In this document: positions 1 to 5,295 of the stretch, piece after piece
Layout of the letters: each line of letters opens with the position of its first letter
Position numbering within the stretch: position 1 is the first letter of the stretch
Assembly: GCA_009774655.1 (NCBI GenBank)
Contig: VSOD01000278.1
Location: forward strand, 1 to 5,727
Length of the DNA stretch: 5,727 nt
From: Lachnospiraceae bacterium
GTDB lineage: Bacteria; Bacillota_A; Clostridia; Lachnospirales; Lachnospiraceae
Reading direction: 5' to 3'
The notes under the pieces: model-generated
Database searches by the model: none
The model's input: the letters and a program-made list of their open reading frames with translations, nothing else
Told to the model about the DNA's origin: nothing
Translations under genes and position numbers: made by a program

Positions 1-143
1 GTAAGAGGATCGGTATCGCACCGGTCTTTATGCTGCTTGCCGTCTATGCCGGGGTGAAGTTGTTTGGTGTGGGCGGGATTGTCAAGGGCCCGCTGGCGCT
101 GATCGTAATTTATGAGATATGGAAAACGGAATTACCGGCTTAA
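1..143 (+). CDS. AI-2E/YtvI-family membrane permease, C-terminal end (partial)
   Basis: The reading frame that starts at base 3 runs open to a TAA at 141-143 and gives the last 46 residues of a protein that begins before the window. The visible tail has a hydrophobic segment (IGIAPVFMLLAVYAG), then the glycine-rich stretch VKLFGVGGIVKGPLALIVIY and a short polar end (EIWKTELPA). The G-hydrophobic-x-G-hydrophobic-(hydrophobic)-x-GP pattern followed by a final membrane helix is typical of the C terminus of AI-2E family transporters. In spore-forming Clostridia the common member is the sporulation integral membrane protein YtvI, about 350-390 aa. That subfamily assignment is inference, because only the last two helices are visible. 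No terminator with a T-run follows the stop. It points the same way as the downstream genes but is separated from them by 332 bases. Confidence 0.72.
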   Translation, partial: KRIGIAPVFMLLAVYAGVKLFGVGGIVKGPLALIVIYEIWKTELPA

Positions 144-256
144 GTGCCGGACACTGTTTCACGGCGCCCTGTATTCCGCTGCAGGGCATCCGGCCGATCA
201 AGCCGAGGTAACGATATCAAACCGTTATACGTGGCAGGAAAGACATCCGGATTTGA

Positions 257-354
257 CGAAACGAAGACGTTCGATTATGATAAGATATAGCAAACGAAAT
301 TTCCAATGTCGTTTACTATGAAAGTCTTCGACTTTCACAGCATGGATGGCCATG
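257..354. repeat. Cluster of adjacent hairpins (structured AT-rich element)
   Basis: Four potential stem-loops sit almost end to end. Bases 257-263 pair with 268-273 (one bulge, loop AAGA). Bases 287-297 pair with 309-319 with a single C/A mismatch around an 11-base loop. Bases 319-326 pair perfectly with 330-337 (TGAAAGTC, loop TTC, GACTTTCA). Bases 341-345 pair with 350-354 (CATGG/CCATG), competing with 348-352/355-359 (GGCCA/TGGCC). Arms of up to 10 pairs in 98 bases are more than I expect from background, and the base composition differs from the flanking genes. It could be a palindromic interspersed repeat or MITE relic, or a structured 3'-UTR or leader RNA. The sequence alone does not decide. 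No known riboswitch consensus was recognised. Confidence 0.4.
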
Positions 355-406
355 TGGCCCGCCCGACGACAGGCTGAGGATAATGTAAGCTTACGATAGA
401 AAAGGA

Positions 407-428
407 TTTCCGCCACTTGACGCGGAAA
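407..428. promoter_or_regulatory. Candidate operator: perfect 7-bp inverted repeat around the -35 element
   Basis: The arms TTTCCGC (407-413) and GCGGAAA (422-428) are exact reverse complements separated by 8 bases, CACTTGAC. The spacer holds most of the TTGACG hexamer proposed as the -35 box (417-422). A dyad centred on a -35 box is a classical arrangement for a dimeric DNA-binding regulator that blocks polymerase. Read as RNA it would also be a hairpin, but the + strand downstream is A-rich, so it is not a + strand terminator. No regulator gene is visible in the window, and the operator role is inference from position and symmetry. Confidence 0.4.
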
Positions 429-448
429 AACCACAACCATACTATAAT
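417..448 (+). promoter_or_regulatory. Candidate sigma-A promoter for the ligase-like gene pair
   Basis: TTGACG at 417-422 matches five of six bases of the TTGACA consensus. Two overlapping -10 choices follow. TACTAT (440-445) is at the ideal 17-base spacing but matches 4 of 6 bases. The perfect TATAAT (443-448) is 20 bases away, which is long. Either would start transcription near 452-457, about 20 bases before the TTG start codon at 476, so the 5' leader would be short. The inverted repeat at 407-428 overlaps the -35 box. Confidence 0.45.
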
Positions 449-475
449 CATGGCAGAGAGAATGGAACAGACAAG

Positions 476-2212
476 TTGAACGGGATAAAAGGTGATCAAA
501 AGGGTATAGAGGAGAATACGGGACTCCATACAAGGCTTTGCCGGGGGATTCTCGCCGTATACTTTTTTATCATGGTGGTGATCTATCCTCTGTATGCGCC
601 GGGAGGGTATGTGCGGATCGGTGAGGTCAAATATTTTTTCTTCCGGAATATGACACTGGTCATGCTGGCGGCAGCGGGCGGTGTCATTGTGCTGGCAGCG
701 CTGGTGCGCAGGGACAGGGAGTGGATCGTGAAACAGTATCGCCGGATGTCGGTCACGGATTGGCTGGTGTACGGTTACGGTCTGACTGTGATGTTGTCGT
801 ATCTGTGTTCTGATTACAAAGAGGATGCCTTGTGGGGCGTTCAGGGCTGGTATATGGGTGTTATGAGCCAGCTTATGTTCGCGCTCCTTTATTTTTTCTT
901 TTCGCGGTATTTTTGCAGTGGGTATGGGAAAAAGGCAGCCGGCGGGGGAACTGCCGGGACAGGCGGCCGGCAGAGGACAGGGCCGTGGGGCTTTTCTGTA
1001 TGGAAATGGCTGGGCGTCTGGCTGGCGGCATCGACGGTTGTATTTGTGCTGGGCATCTGCAACCGCTACTCTCTGTATCCGATCGGGATGGAGGGGCAGA
1101 CGGAAACCTTCCTCTCCACGCTGGGTAATATCAACTGGTACTGCGGCTACTGGTCGGTGACGGCGCCGGTGGGAATCATGTTCTACTGGTGCAGTGAAAA
1201 GGGTGCCGCGCGGCTCTTGTCAGGAGTGTTCAGCTTTATCGCGATGCTCACCGGTGTGACACAGGGAAGCAGCAGCGCCTGGCTGGTTTTTCTTGTGCTG
1301 TTGTCTGTACTGTTTGTTTTATCATTGCAGAGCAACCGGAGACTGTATCGTTTTCTGGAGCTGTGCATGATGTTTGCGGGCGCCTGTCAGGCCGGAAGGC
1401 TTTTGCAGGAGGTGCCGGGTCTGACTTATAACTATCGGAGCTATCAGCCGGGCGAAGGCTCGATGATCACGGATATGCTGATCGGTTATGATGTTACACT
1501 GGGAGCACTTTTTGTTCTGGTATGCTGTTATGCGGCGGTTCGGGGGCTGGAAAAGCGCAGAGGCTTCCGGGTAGAAAAGCATAAATGGCTGTGGGGGATG
1601 TCGGCGGCGGCCGTGGCGCTGGTCGGCTGCATGACGGCGTTGCTGTTGTTGGTGGACAGCGGCGTGATCTGGTTTCGGGAAGTGCACGGGACGATGGAGC
1701 GGGACGGGTATCTGGAACCGGTGCTGGATGAAGACTGGGGAAATGGACGTGGCGCTTCCTGGATGTGCGGTCTGGATGCCGTCCAAAGTATGGACGGCTT
1801 ACATAAACTGGTCGGGATCGGGCCGGACTGCTTCGCGGACTATATCTATGAGGTGCCGGAGCTGGCGGAAAAAATGGTGGACAGATTTGGAGATCTGCGG
1901 CTGACCAATGCGCATAATGAGTGGATCACCGTTCTCGTCAACACAGGGATGCTTGGATTGTTCTGCTACGCGGGGACCTTTCTGACGGCTTTTATACGTT
2001 TTGCGGGAAGGGTGTCTAAAGAGCCGCTGCTCTATGTGTGCGCAGTGGCAGTGCTGACCTATACGGCCCACAATATGGTCAGCTTTCAGCAGGTGCTGCA
2101 TACACCGTACCTGTTTATTGTGCTGGGGATCGGAGAGGGGCTGCTGAGAGCATTGCGGGATGGCGGTGAGCCTGACGGCAGATCATACGGGACAGAAGAA
2201 GCGGATGGATGA
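476..2212 (+). CDS. O-antigen ligase/polymerase (Wzy_C) superfamily membrane protein, first paralogue
   Basis: This 578-residue polytopic membrane protein probably polymerises or transfers lipid-linked glycan chains on the outer face of the membrane. Hydrophobic segments lie near residues 24-41, 59-78, 94-112, 124-144, 176-195, 220-237, 246-262, 266-285, 338-356, 373-394, 486-508, 517-535 and 541-558. FLSTLGNINWY (212-222) resembles the family's GTFGNPN block. A long extracytoplasmic loop (about 395-485) carries W421-G-N-G-R425, GIGPDCF (447-453) and L476-T-N-A-H480-N-E-W483. In characterised WaaL ligases, conserved Arg and His residues in this region are needed for transfer. A Gram-positive host makes a literal lipid A ligase role unlikely. 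A glycine-rich insert (155-164) sits in the cytoplasmic loop near 146-175. The TTG start is chosen because no ATG or GTG occurs before the first membrane segment; its ribosome site is weak (GGA at 464-466). Substrate unknown; a Wzy-type polymerase or a protein O-oligosaccharyltransferase are alternatives. Confidence 0.85.
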   Translation: MNGIKGDQKGIEENTGLHTRLCRGILAVYFFIMVVIYPLYAPGGYVRIGEVKYFFFRNMTLVMLAAAGGVIVLAALVRRDREWIVKQYRRMSVTDWLVYGYGLTVMLSYLCSDYKEDALWGVQGWYMGVMSQLMFALLYFFFSRYFCSGYGKKAAGGGTAGTGGRQRTGPWGFSVWKWLGVWLAASTVVFVLGICNRYSLYPIGMEGQTETFLSTLGNINWYCGYWSVTAPVGIMFYWCSEKGAARLLSGVFSFIAMLTGVTQGSSSAWLVFLVLLSVLFVLSLQSNRRLYRFLELCMMFAGACQAGRLLQEVPGLTYNYRSYQPGEGSMITDMLIGYDVTLGALFVLVCCYAAVRGLEKRRGFRVEKHKWLWGMSAAAVALVGCMTALLLLVDSGVIWFREVHGTMERDGYLEPVLDEDWGNGRGASWMCGLDAVQSMDGLHKLVGIGPDCFADYIYEVPELAEKMVDRFGDLRLTNAHNEWITVLVNTGMLGLFCYAGTFLTAFIRFAGRVSKEPLLYVCAVAVLTYTAHNMVSFQQVLHTPYLFIVLGIGEGLLRALRDGGEPDGRSYGTEEADG

Positions 2213-2286
2213 TCTGCGGCCGGAGCGCACATGCGAAGAAAAAAGAGATGCAATACAGAAAGAAAAAACGGAGAAACGATAATTGA
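2209..2286 (+). other. Possible 25-codon linking ORF overlapping both neighbouring genes
   Basis: The 70-base gap between the two paralogues contains an open frame whose ATG (2209-2211) overlaps the TGA of the first gene as ATGA, and whose TGA (2284-2286) overlaps the TTG start of the second as TTGA. The encoded 25-residue peptide is very basic, with a Lys/Arg-rich second half and no recognisable domain. A second short frame, ATG 2205 to TAA 2280-2282, ends directly against the TTG. The arrangement would suit translational coupling through the gap. The peptide itself is probably not a functional protein, there is no clear ribosome site for it, and chance is a serious alternative because the spacer is purine-rich and stop-poor. 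Confidence 0.2.
2270..2276 (+). promoter_or_regulatory. Ribosome binding site supporting the TTG start at 2283
   Basis: GGAGAAA at 2270-2276 leaves 9 bases from the end of GGAG to the TTG at 2283. The in-frame codon immediately before that TTG is a TAA stop (2280-2282), so the protein cannot start further upstream. Later in-frame options, TTG at 2295 and ATG at 2319, have no comparable upstream GGAG, which makes 2283 the best start. Confidence 0.55.
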
Positions 2287-4037
2287 GCCATAAATTGAGC
2301 AAAAAGAACAAAACAGAAATGGAATATACGGAGCTGATCAGGGAAGTGATCGAATATCTGCTTGCCGCGGTGCTGGTCATTCTGTGCGTGGTGGTGCCGC
2401 TGTATGCCAGGGACGGGTATCACCAGATCGGCAATGCCAAATTTGAGGCATACCGCAGGATCATGATCGGCGGTTTTGGTGTGCTGCTTATGCTGACGGC
2501 AGCGTACTTTATTTGCCGGGTAACAGGCAGGCGGCTTTCGCGTGGGGGAGATGCGGTACGGCCTTTGCACAGTGGCAATGCGGTACAGCTTTCGCACAGG
2601 GGTAATGCGGTGCAGCCTTCGCATGGGGGCAATGCCATCCAGGGTGTACAGCCGCATAAAGTCTTTCCGGAAGGGGTGTCGGGCACAGACCTTTTTGTGT
2701 TTGCCTATCTGTTGCTGGCAGGGGCTTCGGTTGTGTCCGGCGGGTTTTATGAGGATGCGCTCTTGGGCGCGTTTGGCTGGAATATGGGCTTTTTGACGCA
2801 GGTAAGTTTTGTGCTGCTGTATCTGTACCTCTCGCGGTTTGGAAAATATTACCGGGCGATGCTTTGGAGTTTGTGTCTGGCGGCGACGGTGGTGTTTGGC
2901 ATCGGCATTCTGCACAGGCTGATGATCGATCCCGTCGGTTTCTATGACGGACTGACAAATGACCAGAAAGCACAGTTTCTGTCCACGCTGGGACAGGCCA
3001 CATGGTATGGGGCTTTTCTGGCGGTGACACTGCCCGTGGGCATGGGGATTTTTCTCTATACTGCGCAGACAAAACGGCGTGTGATCGCCGGTATCTATAT
3101 GCTGACCGGCTTTTGCACGCTGGTGACACAGAACAGTGACAGCGCCTATTTTGCGCTGGCGGGTATGCTGATCGTCTTTTTTATGGTATCCTGTGAGAAG
3201 AGAGAATTGCTGTGCCGGTTTACGGCAATGTTGACAATGTTTTTTGCAGCCGGGAAGATCATGTATCTGTTGACGCGGATCCGTTCCAACCCGGCGCTGG
3301 AACCGGATTTTATCACGCAGCTGATGTGGACTTCCGGGCTGACCTGGGGACTTTTGCTCCTGTGTCTGGCGGCGACGTTTATGCTGCATGGATCCGGCGC
3401 AAAAGGTGTAAAAACTGACGCCGGCACATCCGGGCGGCCGCCTGTGTTTTCACCTGTTGTCATCTGCCGGCTTCGCCGGGGTGTGGTCGCGGCCGTGTTT
3501 TTGCTGATCGGTACGGTGGTGCTTTTGATCTGCCTGCAGAGTCGCGGCGTGCTTCCGGCCGGTATCGCTGAGAAGATGGCGGCGGTCTCTTATCTGAACT
3601 GGAGCGATGACTGGGGCAACGGCAGAGGAAGGATCTGGAAATTTGCCTGGAGCGTGTTTGCGCGGGAAGATATGCGCCACAGGCTCTTCGGGGTGGGCCC
3701 GGACTGTTTTAACAGTTACGTGATGGCTTATCACGGTGAGGAAGCGTCTCTTTTCTGGGGCGAGAAAATGCTTACCAATGCGCATAACGAATGGTTTACC
3801 ATTCTGATCAACGGCGGGATTTTCGGCGCGGCGGCTTATGCGGGGATCTATGTGACGGAAGTCGTAAGATTCCTGCGCGGCAGAGGGAAAGATTTGTGCC
3901 TGCTGACGGGGATCGGTGCGGCAGTGGTGTCTTATATGTGTTATAATTTTTTCTGTTATCAGCAGGTGCTGTGCACGCCCTTTATCTTTATCCTGCTGGG
4001 GATCGGGGAGTATATTCTGCGGCAGAAGGAAGCGTGA
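2283..4037 (+). CDS. O-antigen ligase/polymerase (Wzy_C) superfamily membrane protein, second paralogue
   Basis: This 584-residue protein is a divergent tandem paralogue of the gene before it, with the same order of membrane segments and shared blocks: PLYA..GY..IG (39-50), YEDAL.G..GW.MG (156-169), QFLSTLGQATWY (231-242), D443-WGNGR448, GVGPDCF (470-476), L497-TNAHNEW504, and QQVLCTPFIFILLGIGEYILR near the end. The Arg of WGNGR and the His of NAHNEW lie in the long extracytoplasmic loop (about 420-504) where WaaL-type enzymes hold catalytic residues. It likely handles an undecaprenyl-linked glycan at the membrane; acceptor and product are unknown. A four-copy 9-residue repeat (85-120) extends the loop between the second and third membrane segments, expected to be cytoplasmic by the positive-inside pattern and absent from the first paralogue. 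A polar loop at 369-398 also differs. Cotranscription with the first gene is likely, given the 70-base gap without a visible promoter. Confidence 0.85.
   Translation: MSHKLSKKNKTEMEYTELIREVIEYLLAAVLVILCVVVPLYARDGYHQIGNAKFEAYRRIMIGGFGVLLMLTAAYFICRVTGRRLSRGGDAVRPLHSGNAVQLSHRGNAVQPSHGGNAIQGVQPHKVFPEGVSGTDLFVFAYLLLAGASVVSGGFYEDALLGAFGWNMGFLTQVSFVLLYLYLSRFGKYYRAMLWSLCLAATVVFGIGILHRLMIDPVGFYDGLTNDQKAQFLSTLGQATWYGAFLAVTLPVGMGIFLYTAQTKRRVIAGIYMLTGFCTLVTQNSDSAYFALAGMLIVFFMVSCEKRELLCRFTAMLTMFFAAGKIMYLLTRIRSNPALEPDFITQLMWTSGLTWGLLLLCLAATFMLHGSGAKGVKTDAGTSGRPPVFSPVVICRLRRGVVAAVFLLIGTVVLLICLQSRGVLPAGIAEKMAAVSYLNWSDDWGNGRGRIWKFAWSVFAREDMRHRLFGVGPDCFNSYVMAYHGEEASLFWGEKMLTNAHNEWFTILINGGIFGAAAYAGIYVTEVVRFLRGRGKDLCLLTGIGAAVVSYMCYNFFCYQQVLCTPFIFILLGIGEYILRQKEA
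2535..2642 (+). repeat. Four-copy 27-bp in-frame tandem repeat (9-residue units)
   Basis: Units are 2535-2561, 2562-2588, 2589-2615 and 2616-2642, encoding LSRGGDAVR, PLHSGNAVQ, LSHRGNAVQ and PSHGGNAIQ. The consensus is (L/P)-S-H-x-G-N-A-V-Q. The best conserved DNA is around AATGCGGTACAG followed by CTTTCGCAC. A degenerate fifth partial unit (GVQPHK) follows. The unit length is a multiple of three, so copy-number change by slippage or recombination would lengthen or shorten the protein without breaking the frame. The repeat codes for part of a predicted cytoplasmic loop. Confidence 0.85.
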
Positions 4038-4184
4038 GTCCCCAGAGACAGAGGGACAGAACAGGACAGTGTGAGAGGAACAGACATAAGAGACAGGGAA
4101 CGGCAGAACGGAATGCTGCTTAAAGAAACAGAAAGCGGATACAAAACATAGAAAGTAAAACAGGTTTAAGGAGGTAACAGCTTC
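4038..4184. other. Purine-rich spacer before the sugar kinase
   Basis: This 147-base spacer is strongly purine-rich on the + strand in its first 70 bases, with GACAG at 4047, 4055, 4065 and 4092 and further ACAG copies. A short inverted repeat, GTCCC (4038-4042) with GGGAC (4053-4057), follows the ligase stop but has no T-run, so I do not call a terminator. I find no convincing -35/-10 pair. The kinase may therefore be read from the upstream transcript, or from a promoter I cannot recognise. Confidence 0.5.
4168..4175 (+). promoter_or_regulatory. Strong Shine-Dalgarno of the sugar kinase
   Basis: AAGGAGGT is an essentially full anti-16S match, 9 bases before the ATG at 4185. It fixes the start, and it contrasts with the weak sites and TTG starts of the two ligase-like genes, which suggests the kinase is translated much more efficiently. 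Confidence 0.85.
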
Positions 4185-5255
4185 ATGGATGCAGGGACCA
4201 GAGAGGTTTTGCAGAAGTTCTTTCCGGGGGAGGAGATCGTGTCAGTGGGGCCGCACGGCAGCGGGCACATCAATCATACCTTTGCCGTGGAGACTGCGGG
4301 AGGGCAGAAGTATATTCTGCAGAAGATCAATACCGAGATCTTCAAGGATGTGGAAGGACTGATGGAGAATGTCGTTAACGTGACGGATTATCTGCGCAGG
4401 CAGATCGCGAAGGAGGGCGGCGATCCTGAGAGGGGAACGATGCAGGCGCTGCCGACTGTGGACGGAAAGTATTATTTTAAGGATGCAGAGGGCGGCTGCT
4501 TTCGCGTTTACAGGCTGATTGATGATGTGATCTCTCTGGATCAGGCGGAGAATGAGGAAGCGCTGTATGCCAGCGGGCTGGCTTTCGGCAGATTCCAGGC
4601 GCAGCTGGCGGATTATCCGGCACAGACGCTGCATGAGACAATCCCGGATTTCCACAATACGCCGAAGCGCTATCAGGCGTTTGAAAAGGCGGTGGAAGAG
4701 GACTGCTGCAAACGGGCAGCGTCTGCAGCGGCGGAGATTGCCTTTATCAAAGCGCGTAAAGCCCAGACGGAGATACTGACCGATCTGCTGAAGGCGGGAG
4801 AACTGCCGCTGCGGCTTACCCATAATGATACGAAGCTGAACAATGTTCTCCTTGATCCGCAAACCTACGAGGCAGTCTGTATCGTAGATTTTGATACGAT
4901 CATGCCGGGACTTACGGCATATGATTTCGGGGATGCGATCCGTTTCGGCGCCAACACGGCGGTGGAAGACGAACCGGATACGAGCAGGGTGTCTCTGTCG
5001 CTGCCGCTGTATAAGGCATATGTAAAAGGCTTTATGGAGGGCTGCGGTGAGCGGCTTACGCCAAAAGAGATAGAGACGCTGCCCCTGGGTGCAAAGACGA
5101 TCACATTAGAGCAGGGAATCCGGTTCCTCACGGATTATCTGCAGGGAGATACTTATTATCAGACTTCCCGTGAGGGGCAGAATCTGGATCGCTGCCGGAC
5201 ACAGCTGGCGCTTGTGGCGGATATGGAGCGGAAGTGGGATGAGATGCAGATCTGA
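4185..5255 (+). CDS. nahK: N-acetylhexosamine 1-kinase (NahK/LnpB-like, APH-fold phosphotransferase)
   Basis: This 356-residue soluble cytoplasmic kinase is close to the roughly 360 residues of bifidobacterial NahK. That enzyme phosphorylates the anomeric hydroxyl of GlcNAc or GalNAc with ATP, in the lacto-N-biose/galacto-N-biose salvage route. In order: a nucleotide-binding loop, GPHGSGHINHTF (22-33); strand YILQKIN (43-49); FRVYRLID (106-113); FHNTPKRYQAF (156-166), close to FHDTPHRFEDF as I recall it from NahK; catalytic loop LTHNDTKLNNVLLD (211-224), with H213-x-D215-xxxx-N220; metal-binding IVDFDTIMPG (233-242); and DFGDAIRFGANTA (247-259) and FLTDYLQGDTYY (314-325), also NahK-like. These blocks separate it from antibiotic-modifying aminoglycoside phosphotransferases, which share only the fold. 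No GH112 phosphorylase gene is in the window, so the physiological substrate is inferred. Preference between GlcNAc and GalNAc cannot be read from the sequence. Confidence 0.85.
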   Translation: MDAGTREVLQKFFPGEEIVSVGPHGSGHINHTFAVETAGGQKYILQKINTEIFKDVEGLMENVVNVTDYLRRQIAKEGGDPERGTMQALPTVDGKYYFKDAEGGCFRVYRLIDDVISLDQAENEEALYASGLAFGRFQAQLADYPAQTLHETIPDFHNTPKRYQAFEKAVEEDCCKRAASAAAEIAFIKARKAQTEILTDLLKAGELPLRLTHNDTKLNNVLLDPQTYEAVCIVDFDTIMPGLTAYDFGDAIRFGANTAVEDEPDTSRVSLSLPLYKAYVKGFMEGCGERLTPKEIETLPLGAKTITLEQGIRFLTDYLQGDTYYQTSREGQNLDRCRTQLALVADMERKWDEMQI

Positions 5256-5295
5256 TCGTTGTGGTGAAGTTATTTATCGAAAGTGATGTGGGGTT

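Larger units (their letters stand above)
144..475. other. 332-base intergenic region, AT-rich in the middle and rich in hairpins
   Basis: I see no convincing gene here. The same frame as the upstream permease continues after its stop but is broken at 288, 375, 381 and 477. GC content falls sharply: by my count 37 of the 100 bases at 241-340 are G or C. Inverted repeats are frequent. Just after the permease stop, 144-149 can pair with 162-167 (one G-U), or 166-171 (GCCCTG) with 182-187 (CAGGGC). Bases 208-213 can pair with 223-228 (one G-U). A dense cluster of hairpins lies at 257-354, a 10-base perfect palindrome GTAAGCTTAC at 385-394, and a 7-bp inverted repeat at 407-428. None is followed by a T-run on the + strand, so none is called as a terminator. 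The promoter proposed for the next gene lies at the downstream end. Confidence 0.6.

Noticed and set aside
144..187. Transcription terminator after the permease gene
   Set aside because: Stems exist (144-149/162-167 and 166-171/182-187), but they are short, mutually exclusive in two bases, and lack a following T-run.
112..321. 69-codon + strand frame overlapping the permease end
   Set aside because: It overlaps the real frame, is Arg-rich without domain features, and runs through the hairpin region.
225..533. 102-codon minus-strand frame across the intergenic region
   Set aside because: No ribosome site or domain; it crosses the hairpins, the promoter and the start of the ligase-like gene. 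It may be an artefact of the structured element.
2205..2282. An N-terminal extension of the second paralogue from ATG 2205 broken by a single TAA
   Set aside because: The TTG at 2283 with GGAG upstream gives an N terminus of the same length as the sister protein before the first membrane segment, so no extension or readthrough is needed.
2535..2642. CRISPR-like array
   Set aside because: The 27-bp units abut without spacers and are in-frame coding sequence; this is a protein tandem repeat.
2115..3389. Long antisense open frame (424 codons) on the minus strand opposite the paralogue junction
   Set aside because: It lies opposite two strongly supported membrane proteins, is rich in His/Gln/Arg as expected from the complement of hydrophobic codons, and shows no domain.
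4038..4057. Terminator after the second ligase-like gene
   Set aside because: The stem is only 5 bp with a 10-base loop and is followed by purine-rich DNA rather than a T-run.
4185..5255. Aminoglycoside-resistance phosphotransferase
   Set aside because: It shares only the fold and the HxDxxxxN loop. The remaining blocks match the N-acetylhexosamine 1-kinase type.
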